From Eutypa lata (lineage: Eukaryota; Ascomycota; Sordariomycetes; Xylariales; Diatrypaceae), in the NCBI GenBank assembly GCA_022661535.1, contig JAKULF010000016.1:124001-188000 (forward strand): a stretch of 64,000 nucleotides of DNA, written 5' to 3'. The notes under the pieces were generated by a model. It was not told where the DNA came from. It was given only the letters and a program-made list of their open reading frames with translations, and did not search any database. The position numbers and the translations under genes were made by a program. This document shows positions 36,659 to 48,745 of this stretch, piece by piece (position 1 is the stretch's first letter; each line of letters begins with the position of its first letter).

Positions 36659-38338
36659 TCATAACTCTCCACCACCCGCCACCAAATCCGGTGGAATCGG
36701 CGTATCCCTCCTGCCACTACTCCCCGTCTCCTCCATCTTCACTAGATCCCAGGACCCCAACCTATCTTCTTCCGTCTTCACGGCAAGTACAGGGGGAGCC
36801 GCCCTCTTAAACGTCGCCGTGGGCGTTGTCGCGTCGAGGTCCATGCTGCTGCTATACGGCGTCGTCGCCCTGCTGCTGCTGCTGCTGCTGCTGCTACTTC
36901 TTGTGCTCCTTCCATCCGCATCATCCGACATCTCAACGTCCACGTGACCTGCCGTCGTCGCGTCGGATGACTCGGATAGCTCCCCTAGGGGGTGTTCGAC
37001 ACTGGTCTGGATAGCCGTGACGGGCTCTGGTGTCTCTGCCTTGCTGGTATTGTTATTGCTATTGTTGTTGTCGTTGTCAAACTTGACTAATCGGGGTCGT
37101 CGCCGTGGAACCGGCACCGGTAGCGCTAGGACCGGCGGTCCCGTAGCTCTAGGCGTAGATGTAGACGTAGACGTAGACGTAGATGTCGACGCCGACGCCG
37201 ACTCCCTGATAGCGCGCATGGCGCCACTCTCCTCCTCGTCGCCCTTAGCACCACCATGTCCACTGCCACTGCCACTGCCGTCATTATCATCCTCCTCCTT
37301 CCCAATCGTCCAAACCCACTTCCGCTTCTTCTCCTTCTTCTTGCGCTTCCGCACCCCCTCGGTCCGCGGCGACAGTACGGCGGGGGTAGTACTCGAACTG
37401 GTAGTAGTCTCCGCACCGGTGCCCAGGGTAGTCATCCGCCGACGCATCTCCTCAAACGGCCCGGGCGTCTGCCCCCCATCGCGGGTCTCGTGGTACGCGG
37501 CCTGCATGGCGATGTCGAGCATCATCTCGGAGTCCTCGACGGCGGGCGACGGCGTGTAGGGCGACGGCTCCTCTTCGGCTAGCAGGTCGATGTGCGACCT
37601 GGTGTACTTCTCCGTGGTGATGGTCTGCGTCAGGGGGCTCTCGTAGCCCACGCGGCGGGCGGCCTTCTCCTGCAGGCGGCGGGACTGCCGCCGCGGCGAG
37701 ATGGGGGAGGAGGATATCGCGCTGGTGGGCGGCAGGGGCGAGTTCCGCAGTATGCTGTGCAGAGACCGGTTGTGACTGTATGGAGCCTTGGCTACTGCTG
37801 CACCGAAGGCGCCGTAGATGGCCCGCCGGCGAGCCTGGGCCGGTGACTGCGGCATGCTGATCATCTTCTTGGCGTCAGCGTGGATGAAGCTGAATGGCTT
37901 TGGCCCTGACGGCTCGGTAGGACCGGCGGACAGCGGTGGCGTTGCTGTCATCTGCTGGCTGGGAAAGACGATGTCCATTTGTTGGGCCGGGGAGATGGGG
38001 TTGGCACTAAGTGGTGTATCAGGGTATGTTGTGTTATTATACGGTGACTGTGCCCGGTGTTGATGATCCTTGAAAGCGGTCAAGTCGGTCTGGAGCCTGA
38101 GAGGTTGATGTTGCTCTTGTTGTTGCAGTTGCGTGTTGATCGCCGTGAGAGGCGTCGACTGGACTGGTGTCGACCTCTCAATGGCAGTGACATAGACGTT
38201 GGATAAAGTATTGAAGGTCGTGGGAGACCTTGGGTTTGCATGGGCCAACGCGGACTTCCTCGTCCTGACTTGGGGAGTGGTTGCCGGTTTGATTTGGAGA
38301 GACAACTTTGGTCTCCTTGAGGTATCTGTGCTCGCCAT
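36659..38338 (-). CDS. Disordered basic protein, conserved in filamentous fungi
   Basis: A single uninterrupted frame encodes 559 aa. The start MASTDTSRRPKLSLQIKP is followed by Ser/Thr/Pro/Gln-rich sequence. The most conserved-looking part is central: SPRRQSRRLQEKAARRVGYE, then PLTQTITTEKYTRSHIDLLA, and a strongly basic run RKRKKKEKKRKWVWTIG (a likely nuclear-localisation signal). Towards the C-terminus are Ser-Thr dipeptide, Asn and Ser runs encoded by microsatellite-like DNA. No enzyme domain or membrane helix is visible. Some databases label related fungal proteins as glucosidases; nothing in this sequence supports that. A nuclear or scaffold role is only a guess. Confidence 0.8.
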   Translation of the reverse strand: MASTDTSRRPKLSLQIKPATTPQVRTRKSALAHANPRSPTTFNTLSNVYVTAIERSTPVQSTPLTAINTQLQQQEQHQPLRLQTDLTAFKDHQHRAQSPYNNTTYPDTPLSANPISPAQQMDIVFPSQQMTATPPLSAGPTEPSGPKPFSFIHADAKKMISMPQSPAQARRRAIYGAFGAAVAKAPYSHNRSLHSILRNSPLPPTSAISSSPISPRRQSRRLQEKAARRVGYESPLTQTITTEKYTRSHIDLLAEEEPSPYTPSPAVEDSEMMLDIAMQAAYHETRDGGQTPGPFEEMRRRMTTLGTGAETTTSSSTTPAVLSPRTEGVRKRKKKEKKRKWVWTIGKEEDDNDGSGSGSGHGGAKGDEEESGAMRAIRESASASTSTSTSTSTSTPRATGPPVLALPVPVPRRRPRLVKFDNDNNNSNNNTSKAETPEPVTAIQTSVEHPLGELSESSDATTAGHVDVEMSDDADGRSTRSSSSSSSSSRATTPYSSSMDLDATTPTATFKRAAPPVLAVKTEEDRLGSWDLVKMEETGSSGRRDTPIPPDLVAGGGEL

Positions 38339-40669
38339 TTTGGATGGCTTACTAACTAAGTGACCCTAAGTATATAGAAGAGAGAAAAAGAGCCAAAGGA
38401 AGAAGGATGATATGATGAAATATGAGATGAGGCTTAATTAAAGTTTCCAAGAGGTTTAAGTGTGCCGCTTCACCCGTGCAACTAGCAGAGCACACGAGGA
38501 CTCCGAAAGAAACCACCTACCCGGCCGTAGTATATTGCACTCAACAAGAGTAAAAAGATAAAGGTGATCCGGATGAAACCTAGGAGAGGCGGGGGGGATG
38601 GGCGGCTATATAATATCTACCTGGCTGTAAGCCAATAACCCGACATAAGGGATAGGGATGACAGGGAATAGATAAACACCCCAGATCAAGCGCCAAATCA
38701 CATCAGACTAATGCAAGAGGCAGCATGAAGCAACCGTATGGTTAGACGCGAATCGAACAGGTGGAAAAGGAACGAATAAAATATGGGGCAGCAGAAGCAG
38801 CAGCAGCACACCTAAGGGATCTATCCAGTCTATCCACAGCGACATACATAACTACTGAGACAAGCAGGTTATAACAGACGTGGATCGAAAAGCAACTTTA
38901 TGGGAAAACCCCCATGAGACGGTGAGGAGAAGGCTCAGAAGACAGAAGAGTAAGCTGTTGGTTGGCTATAATAAGGGACCGGGGTCCGATGGAGGGGCTG
39001 TAAGTCGCAGGCGCAAGCGCCGAGCAATCCTTGGTCCTGACGCCAACCCTTGCCCAATACAGCCAATAGCTTACTGGTGGCTGCGAGATATGGCCCTATA
39101 CGGCGTCTATTTGCCTCGGACATATGTACGTAGGAACGCCACGCAGAGGAATAAATCCCCGCACTTCAGGGAGAATTAAGGCATTCTCACCTTCCACCTC
39201 TTACCATTCCAGTTCCATCCCTTATTAAGAGACGAGAGTGCCATCGATCTCACGATAGAAACATCATTCCAATCTTTCAACAAACTCACATAATACCAGG
39301 AATGTGCCTGCGCCGTAGACGCGACGCCGATCTAGAAATAAAAGTAAGTATGAGCCCCAATAAAGGCAGGTGACCCAACGACAATCAATATTAGCCGCGG
39401 GCTTGGCTTGGCTAGTTAGTTGTTAGTAAAAAAGCAGGAGGAATGCTGAGCAAGCCAGGGATGACTACTACCTAGGTAGTTAATACGCATGGGAGTAATC
39501 CACGGTTTCGGGCCCGTCAACAAACATGTCGGAGGATATATTAAGTATATTCATATGCGCAAACGCAAACGAAAACGAATATGCCTGTCCTTTGTGGGTG
39601 CGTGATCGGATATTACCTTTGGTATCCAAGTATCGTTTCGCTGACCGACCTTTCACGGGGACGGAAACCGCCTTTTCCTTGAGCCACGTTCCATCGTTCT
39701 TTTGATTAACAGAGGGTGTACATACGCAAGCAGGCAAGCAAGTAAGTACAGTAGCAAGCTGTGGGATTATACGATTACTCTCATGGTACTTTTGATGGGG
39801 ATACATACAAACCTAACAGCAGATCGCCACTTAATAATTAGCTATGATTGACTTCAAACGGCGACTTTCTTTTACCTGTCTGCCTGTGCGGCGTCTTCTA
39901 GTGTTCTAGAAATGATCGGTCAACTGTGCCACACAACAACGTATAACCCAAGACGAAACTGGCATCAAGCCATGGCAACAGGAATAAACAATCGGAAACC
40001 AACGAATAGAATGTTAAGGATTCAAAACTAAGTAAACTTACCCGGGGCATTGAATTAGGTAAAATGAAGCAACTGAGCCCAACTTTTGCGGGTGCGAATC
40101 TATATAAATCGTCTTGACGTACGTAGTTAATATTTGCATCGACAACGGAAATGCCTATAAGTTATAATAAGTTTATTATTAGTCCAGCAGTCTAGGTGAT
40201 GCCGTCCCCAGGTTAATTGTTAGCGCAAGTTCCCAAATATAAACTTGACCCCTGTTTCCTCTGCCTCCGACATTCCGATCTAGTTACAGTTATGTAAGAA
40301 GTATAACGCGGCATTGAATCCTGTGAGGCTTATGCACGATATCATAATATGCGCGGGTCTTTTATACACGTGTGCACAAGGGACAATTACATTGACTACC
40401 TGCCTAACTACCTAATTATGAGGCAGCAGCTGAACGTTCATCGCAAGGCAACGAAATAACGTTAGGACATGCTATAACAAAGAAATATCAAATGTCATTG
40501 TACCTGAGGTCTTCATCCGGAACCGACCCGATCAGAGCCAAGCTCCCTCTTAGAAGGTAACTCGACTAGGTCTACTTACACCTACACTACATACCTACCT
40601 AGGTAGACTAGTTACTTCTCAATGGGAGATCTCATCGTGCTTATATCCACACTCTAAACATGGATCGAG
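38339..40669. other. Spacer between divergent genes, 2.3 kb
   Basis: This region separates the starts of the disordered-protein gene (minus) and the polymerase gene (plus), so it should hold both promoters. No convincing frame is seen. ACCTACCTAGGTAG occurs just before the polymerase start (about 40594). Confidence 0.55.
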
Positions 40670-41396
40670 ATGACGACGACTCCGGCATCCGCATCAGCAT
40701 CAGCACCAGCGCCCGCAGGAAAAAGGACCTACTCCATGATCACGGGAGGAGCGCTGACGTCGTCATCGTCGTCCCATCATCATCAACATCATCATCAGCC
40801 ACAAACCACCATCACCACCACTACCACCAGCACCACCAAAAAAAGGAACAACCATAAAAAAAAGAATGACAACCGCATCATCCTACACTTCGACTACGAC
40901 TGCTTCTACGCCAGCGTGTTCGAGAACCTGGAACCGCGCCTGCGCGCCCGTCCCCTCGGGATCCAGCAGAAGAGCATCCTGGCCACGTGCAACTACGCCG
41001 CGCGGGCCCGGGGCGTCCGCAAGCTGATGTCGGTGGCCGAGGGGCGGCGCGTGTGTCCCGACCTCGTCCTCCGGAACGGGGAGGACCTGGCTCCGTTCCG
41101 GGATGCGTCGAGGAGGCTGTGGGGGGCATTTTACGCGCGCGTTGGCAGGTGGCGGCAACAGCAGGGCAGCGGTAGTGGTGGTGGAAAGGCCGTTTCTGAA
41201 GTCCGCATGGAGCGTCTTGGCCTCGATGAGGTTTTCGTAGATGTCACCGACGCCGTTGCCTATAACATGGCGCTGCTGAACCCCAATGTGGGTGCGCGGC
41301 GGGACTCGTTCTTCCATCTCTCGCCGACGGACCCGGAGGACGGGTTTGTGTTCGATGCGACGCGGTTTTGTGGGTGTGTGTATCCGTCGTCTACTC

Positions 41397-41436
<40 letters not shown>

Positions 41437-43312
41437 CGCCGACAACAAGTTGGCACAAGAAAAAGATAGAGAGGGGGATGGAGATAGAGAAGAAGATATC
41501 GATATCGCCGCCGCCATTCTCGACCACAGCGACCCCACGCACGTGCGTCTGATGCTCGGGTCGCACCTAGCAGGCCACCTGCGGCGCGTGCTAGAATCGG
41601 ACTTCGGGTACACGTCGAGCGCGGGGATATCGACGAACAAAGCCCTGGCGAAGCTCGCGGGCAACGTGAACAAGCCGCGGAACCAGACGGTACTTGTGCC
41701 GGTGCAGGTCCAAGAGGGGGGCCAGCAGGACACGATCCAGGAGTTCCTGGACGCCCACCCGATCCGCCAGATTCCCGGCATCGGATCGCGGATCAGCGCG
41801 TTGATCCAGGAGTACCTATTTGCTGCGAACAATAACAATAATAATAACAACAACAACAATTACCGCGAGCGAGAGAACCCATTCCACAACAACAGCCCCA
41901 CGGTCCGCGCCGTCCTCCACCACCGCGACCACCACCCGACGGGCATCATGTCGTGCGCGCTCCTGAACCGGATCCTGGACCGGCCGGGCCTCGAGCGCGG
42001 CGTCGGGACTAAAGTGTGGGGTCTGCTTCACGGGATCGACCCGTCGGAAGTCAAGAGAGTAGAAACGTCGGACCCCTCTACTTCTGCTTCTCTTTCTGCG
42101 TCTCCCCCCATCCCGGCGCAGATCAGCGTCGAGGATACGTACATGGCGCGGCCGCTGAACGGTGTTTCCGAGCTGGTGGGCGCGCTGAATGCGCTTGCCG
42201 AGGCGCTGGTGGGGAGGTTGTGGGGGGAGTTGACTGCTGTTGTTAATGATGGTGATGGTGGTGGTGGTGATGGTAGTGCGACCACAGCGATGGGTTCCGG
42301 AGAGGAAGGTGAAGAAGATGGCACATCTCAGATACAGACAGAAACGCAAAAGCAAAAGCAGAAGAAAAGATGGCTAGCCCACCCACGCACGCTGCGTCTC
42401 TCAACGCGGGCACTTCCTCGATCCCGACCCCCTACTACTACCACCACCACCACCACCACCACCACAAGCACCAGCAACCCCAGCTTCTCGCGCAACACCC
42501 GCAGCCAAGCCCTACCGACATTTGTATTCGACCTAACCCTAGACCGCAGCGCGATCGCCGAGCGTCTAGTGCGCGAGGCGCTGCTCCCGCTGTTTCGCCG
42601 TCTGCATACCGAGAGACAGGGAGGAGGCTGGAATCTAGCATTGTTGAACGTGGGGGTCACGAATATGGTTGTTATAGCGGCCGATGGGGATGCTGGAGGA
42701 GGGGGAGGAGGAGGTAGTGGTGCTAGTGCGAGGAACATCTCGTGGATGTTTCGGACGCAGGAGGAGAAGCTGAGGGAGTGGACTGCTTATAATGATGGTG
42801 TTGATGATCACAATGATCATGATAATCATGATGGGCATAATAATAATGGTAATGACAATGGTGGTAATGGTGACGAGAAGGACGGTTATGATGGTAATTA
42901 CGGTGATAACGAAACGACGCCGCTACGCCCACAACCGCAACCGCAACCGGAACAGCTCCATCCACGCCATCACACCAGTAATAGCGAGCATGATTCCGAT
43001 GACAAAGAAAAGGTGGCTATGGAAGTAGATGTAGATGATGATGCCAGACGCATCCCCAGCGGGAAGGAAGATACCAGCCAAGGAACAGCTTTCAAGGATG
43101 GTGATGATGGTGTCGGTATTGCCGTTTACGACGACAGCGATTGGGAAGAAGGCAACGTATGGGAGGAGAACGACTCCGACGACGACAACGATAACAACGA
43201 CGATGATTACCATGACGACGGCGGTAGCATGCAGAAATGCCCGCGGTGCGGACTTGCCATGCCGATTTTCGCGATGTCCGCGCACGACAGGTTCCATGCT
43301 ATGGGGGGCTAG
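40670..43312 (+). CDS. Y-family translesion DNA polymerase, iota type
   Basis: This is an intronless 880 aa nuclear polymerase that copies past damaged bases. The palm begins with FDYDCFYASVFENLEPRLRA (about residues 73-92), which includes the first metal-binding Asp. The second carboxylate motif is LGLDEVFVDVTD (about 182-193). The little-finger/HhH part includes STNKALAKLAGNVNKP and IRQIPGIGSRI. The C-terminus ends in CPRCG-x-FAMSAHDRFH, which resembles a ubiquitin-binding zinc finger (UBZ) that recruits such polymerases to ubiquitinated PCNA. The layout fits fungal Pol iota (Rad30B-like) better than eta or kappa; that sub-assignment is an inference. The protein is swollen by runs of Ala, Thr, Asn, Gly and a long Asp/His/Asn-rich stretch (about 700-860). 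The start MTTTPASASAS is the first in-frame ATG; an overlapping ATG at 40660 is out of frame. Confidence 0.9.
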
Positions 43313-43925
43313 GTTGGCCAGAGGTGTATCCAGTGCTTCTCCTACTTACCCACCCCCCTTTTAACGGCGACAGCCTCTAGACCAATAACTATATAAGATA
43401 GAGAAATAGATACCCCATACATCCATCTATCCATGCAGTATATATTTGTAACTGTGATTCTCTTAAACCATGCCAACCTAAGTAAAACGACCTTCACGTG
43501 GACAGTACACAGCGCAGGATGGGCGGTAGGTATAGTATAGTAAATTACATGAATACATGCAATGGGGGGGTATTTATTTTTGCACACCTATGGACAATAG
43601 TCTTCCTAACCCTATATACGCCTGCCTACCGGCCTTCCTGCCTTTCTCGTGAAAACCCTTCCTTCCTCCCATCCATCCGTCCATCCATCCATCCATCCGT
43701 GTCGGCCGCAGCCGTTATCCCATATATAACAAGAGGAAACCTGCCTATATCGCAGGTTTCCTCAAACTTAACAATACTCCTTTTTTAAGACACTTCACAC
43801 ATACCAACCACCTCGGTCTCAATAAACCGTACAGACTGTATCTAGACCATAAAGACGAGCGTGACGTTACCTCGCAGCCGGTATTTGCTAGACCCGATCG
43901 TCAAATCTAATGTTGAATGATGCTT
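43313..43925. other. Convergent 3' spacer
   Basis: This 613 bp lies between the stops of the polymerase and bHLH genes. It carries ATCC/CCGT tandem words near 43670-43700 and a perfect 12 bp stem-loop at 43733-43763. No gene is seen. Confidence 0.6.
43733..43763. terminator. Perfect 12 bp hairpin between convergent genes
   Basis: GAGGAAACCTGC and its exact reverse complement flank a 7-base loop (CTATATC). It lies 170 bp from the bHLH stop and 420 bp from the polymerase stop. Fungal Pol II termination does not require hairpins, so a transcript-end role is only a possibility; it may also be a tiny inverted-repeat remnant. Confidence 0.35.
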
Positions 43926-45503
43926 TTAAGACTCTAGGCTGGCCAGCTCCTCGTTTCCCTTGATTAACTCTTCGAGCCAATCGGCAGCCATGGTCAGCAT
44001 CATGCTCTTGCTATAGCCGCTGGAGCTGAGGTTCGGGACAATCTGGCCGAGATCATGATAGCCTTCTTTGATGGCCCCCCTCCTCTTCTGCTCGCTCTTG
44101 ATATGGTTCTCCCTCTTTTGGGTCTCGGACAGGTTTTCTCTCGCGGCCTTGGACCCATTTACTGCCGATCTCCGTCGTTTCCCAGACGCATCTTTAGGAT
44201 TTGTAGAACTCTCCGGCAGCCCGTTCACGTCGGCTTTCGATTTCCGTTTCTTCGCCGGCGGTTTCGGAGGGATTGGCGACAACCGATCATCTTCCTCCCC
44301 AGGTTCTTCTTTGGGCTTGCTCTTCCGGCGTTTAGTGGGGGAAGACACAGGTACATATTCCTCCTTAATATGATCATTCAGCGTCCCACGTTGTGTATCT
44401 ACAGTAATATGCTCTCCATTTCCTACGGGGCTAGACGCTCGGGTAGTGGCAGCGCTTTTATTGAGCTCCAAGCATTGTAAGTAACTAATACGCTTTTGCT
44501 CCAGAACTTCGTGCGTATCTTTCCGAGAAGGTGGGACAAAGCCCTGCGGTTTAGCAAAACTTGGGTCCGAGCCCCATTGGAGATCTGGAGTTTCGCTTAT
44601 TCGCTGCTGCTGCTGCTGCTGTTGGTGCTGCTGTTGGTGCTGCTGTTGGTGCTGCTGCTGCTGTTGTTGCTGCTGTTGCTGCTGCGTATTTGACCCACTG
44701 TCGCTAGTGTCTCCAAACATCATAGCTCTGAAGTGGGCATCGGATGCAACTACGGGTGGATTCGGCCGAACGGGACTTCTCCTTCGCTGGGTCTTCATAG
44801 GATGTCTAGGGATTGGTCTTACGTTTTCCACGCCAGAATGTAGAGGATGTGATAGGAAGTTTGTTCCATTAACCGCACTATTCCGAGATGGTTGTGTATT
44901 TTGGTGCCCACTTTGAAGTGCTGTTAAGACAGCAGCCACATCGGCCTGAGCGGCAGTATCAAAGTGTGACTGGGAGGTAGGAGGACGATGATGTTGCTGG
45001 GTCGCATGGTGATGCGAAGGGGCCATCATCGGTGGTTGGCTATAACTGAATGCTTCTGGTAAAGAGGGGGGAGCTGGCATTCCTGGGTTCGAGGACAAAT
45101 TGTTGAGTTGAGATTGCTGTTGGCCGAAAGATGTTGCCGTCCCCATAAAGGTCGGCGGAAGGTCACTTAGCCATGCATCAGAGAAATTTAGACCCTCCCC
45201 AAACGCAAAGTTGTAGTTATTTGAGTCGAAATATTGAAAGAAGTCATCTAATCGTCCTGAATCGTCACTGCTGAGTACAGGAGGCCCTTGAGGCGGATCG
45301 GGGGCAGGAGCATCGAAATAAGGGAAGTCTTGTGAATCTTGAATTTGCACTAAACAAATAACATTATGTTAGTTATGGAAATCTTCAAGTACGGAATATT
45401 ATCACAAGGAGTAAGAATAGTAAAATAATAATTTAGCGAAGAAGACGAAGAATGACGTACAGCCAAAGGGCAAATTGCCGTCAGGCGGCTGAGACGAACC
45501 CAT
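43926..45503 (-). CDS. bHLH transcription factor, INO4-like
   Basis: Two exons, 45503-45461 and 45349-43926, join MGSSQPPDGNLPFG to LQIQDSQDFPYFDAP and give about 488 aa. The bHLH domain is at the C-terminus: KRENHIKSEQKRRGAIKEGY, loop, then SKSMMLTMAADWLEELIKG. It has the His/Glu/Arg pattern of E-box binders and resembles Ino4-type partners in phospholipid-gene control. Before it are several basic Lys/Arg clusters (TKRRKSKPKE, AKKRKSK, GKRRRS) likely to act in nuclear import. The N-terminal two thirds is low complexity with a polyglutamine/His tract (about residues 237-263) encoded by CAG/CAA repeats. In-frame Mets lie upstream on the same frame (for example MLVLQRPRMGSS), so the start is likely but not certain. 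The target genes are unknown. Confidence 0.88.
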
Positions 45504-48500
45504 TCTGGGACGTTGTAAGACAAGCATGGGCGCTTCGTGATCGGGTATATCGAAGGATCTAAGCTGTATGGAAAGTTGCCTGTGAATCACAAGGCAATAG
45601 ACTTTGCGTGCGTATAGCGCAATCGCCGTACTACAATCTGACCAACATTTCCAACAACCGAGCTAAATGCGATGTGCACCGGTAAGAGATTTCTTCGCTG
45701 TCAACCTCAATACCACAATCAACCAGGTGAATATATCTCGTATTTATATGGAGTGCCACAAGGGTCTCGACGGCACCTGTGGCGGTTCAAGATATTAATG
45801 TGCGCTGGTTACCGAGCTTGCGATATTGTCTCGTTATAGAAGGACTTGCTGTTCGAATGTTCACATTGATGCTGACTGTGCACTCGATCAAAAAATGTAT
45901 GCGAAGGCGTTAGGTAGAATATCACCACCTATGAATAAGAAACCACGTAGACCGAATGATCCAAGTTTACCTAAACATCAAGGTATAACTAAGGAAAGGT
46001 ATGAGGAACATGAAGGTATTGACTCGGCGAGGTTCCACACCTTTGTAAGGTTAGTAGGCCCGTATCATCGAACTAGCCTAGAAATGTCAAATTTCACCCT
46101 AACTAGAAGACAGCAGCAACGTTGATTTCAGCGGAGGATAAAATGTCCGCGACTCCGGAGAAATGTTGCCAATACCAAATTCTAATTAAGCTGAAATTTA
46201 GTAACAGGTATTGAATAACTCTAATTATGTGTTAAAAGAGAGCTGTTCATTAGTTGTTCCTGGAGCAACTTTAGCATAGTTAGATGGGTGAGTTGTCGGA
46301 TGGATGGAGGTCGGTAGCAGTTACGGTGGTGGTGCAATAGACTTGAGCTTCTGGTTGTGATGGGGTAAGTGAGAGCTTGTGATGCGGACTGCGGGCAGTA
46401 GCTAGCGTAGGTAAACATGCTGCAGCAATTGCTACATAGCAGTAAGTACATACATACAATAGTTGCAGGTGGGTAGGTGCAATACATATGGACCCACTCC
46501 AGCACTACACTATAAAGAGTGACGACGGGGAGAATTAAGACAATTCATGATTCCTCTCTACATGTTCATTGGAAACTCTGAAGGACGGTTGGGAGTTTCA
46601 GACCATTGCTATTATACATTAGGTAATATCCAATTCACTACTTACTTACTAACTAGTTAGTAGGCACTGGAATTTGGTTATAGAAAAGAACGTGAATGAA
46701 TATGTACATGCACGTACCGTCCCGCAGGTAGACAAGTAGAGGTAGTTGGGGTTAATGTAACTTTATGGAGGGAACGCCAAAGAACGGACAGGACCTTCGT
46801 AGCTATTCGGTCACCTGCGGCCCAACAAGAGGGGCAACATTGAAGAGGTAATTTACAAGTGCATATGTAGCTAGTACTAGGCTTGATGAAGCAATCGGAA
46901 CTTATCTCTCTATCGGGTTCCTATATCCTTAAGTAATACCACCAATACTGTAGTATAAGTAATTAATTGATTTCCATACACTGAAGGAACCCCTAGCTTC
47001 TGCCTGTTAATCATATTTCTATATCTGCCAGTAAAGTACTTCTTAATTTTAGATTCACATAGTTGTTTATGAATAACGAAGTGTGTTACATGTTGAGCAA
47101 ATACCAAACTGAACAACCTCCTTGATAGCCTTTGGAATTCCAGACTTGGGGATTCAGCCAACCTTCTCTTTGAAACAATCATTTTCTAAAGAACTCACTT
47201 ACGATGATAAAGGAAAGCTTACCTCAGGCCACCCCCTACCACGTATCTACAATAGATTCTTACCTAGCAGTTGACTAGGTATGCTCTGTCAAGTCTAGTT
47301 AGGCTCTCCGAGCTCGAAGGTTCAATCACATGTCAAAAAATCACAGCAACATTTTTTGTTTCTCCATTAAAAAGACTCCCACCATCCGCCTCCTCCTCCC
47401 CTAGCTTAGTTTAAAAGACATGCATCAACAAGCGTCACCAAAAAACCAGATTCCATGAACACGCCAAGATAACCCCGTTTCCTCCTTCACCTTCACTGCC
47501 GGTCCAATGCTTCGATGTTATTTGACCAGCTAGCTGTTTCGTCACACGGAATACCACATATGTAGATACATGGGAGATGGAGCCCTATCACTACATATAC
47601 ATGCAAGCTAAGTAGGTCCCCAACTGAAGATATCACATGTCAGAACTCAGTTCACTGCTCTCAAGTCCAGGTTAGGTAGTTACCTGAAGAGGAATAATCG
47701 AGTTCTTCCTTTCTTACCCCTTAACTTTTCTATACTAATGAGAAGTAAATGTGTCTTCTTTTCATTCTTTCTGTACGAATTTCCTTGCCTGTACAACTCT
47801 CAAGTTGGATTGGTGAATACTTGCTCGTTCATTCTGTTGGACCTTTGAATGTTGAATACGTCAGCGTCCCTTGCTTCCTTAGTATACTGTAGGCTAGTGT
47901 TCAAGTAATAGTTTACAGGAATCCTAATTCGTTTGACTTGATATAAATTTCTCATTCGTTCTGCTTAATATAGAATGCTCGAAGGGAGTCAAAGTTGCTA
48001 CAGAGCTAGCTCTATTCTTAAAGGTGTCAAGGTGTTCAGCGTGTGTGTATGGGTTCAACACCACTTTGGGGGTATCGGTGAATTTAGATTTTACATCTAC
48101 GTAAGATTTCAGTGGATCAACGATAGCCGATTCAAGCAATTCCTATCCCCGCAATGTCGATTGTGCTACGTGCCGATCCAAATAGTTACATCAGGTACAT
48201 ACATATTTGTACGTACATGCCAGACATATCGTTGTCGATCTTCAATGCTTGAAAAGCGTACCTAAGGTGACTGTTTTGGATACAGATCTGATCTCCCCCT
48301 CTCTGTCGTTTGGTTACACACTATATGGTTAACAGGTCTATTGGAACTCTTCTTTTTTTTGCCGAGGCTTTCAGGCTCTTAGTTATCTCCAGGAACTACT
48401 TACCTGTTCCTAAGTTACTCCAAATTTAGAATTGCAAATCACCAACCCTTTTGTAGAACTACCAACCTTACCTCCCAAATTATACCCAGGCATTTGTGCC

Positions 48501-48745
48501 TACATATCATTTAGCTTAACCTTGAAACACAACAGAACTGCTTCTCTTCAACCCTATGAAAATATTCTGAAGCATTCACAGGTAGATAGGCATATTCCAC
48601 ATATGTTATATACATACATCATTAGAACCCTTTATTAGCAGGACGGGTTAAAATAGTAATACAAGGCTGACTTTATTGTCGCGGCCGAGACGCGAAAGTC
48701 GCGACGGACGGACGACACCCCCCTTACACCTACATCTACTTACCC
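45504..48745. other. Spacer between divergent genes, 3.2 kb
   Basis: Long upstream region shared by the bHLH gene and the TMEM135-like gene. Small frames (for example 45826-46125 plus and 47182-46910 minus) have no recognisable domains. TTAGTTAGTA and TAGGTA words recur. A GC-rich stretch just before 48746 (GTCGCGGCCGAGACG) may be core promoter. Confidence 0.55.

Noticed and set aside
40883..41859. Antisense frames of about 200 codons in the polymerase gene
   Set aside because: Caused by GC-rich codons and repeats; no domains.
46910..47182. 90-codon minus frame with basic composition
   Set aside because: No family recognised, no upstream or downstream exon, and no start context; more likely chance.
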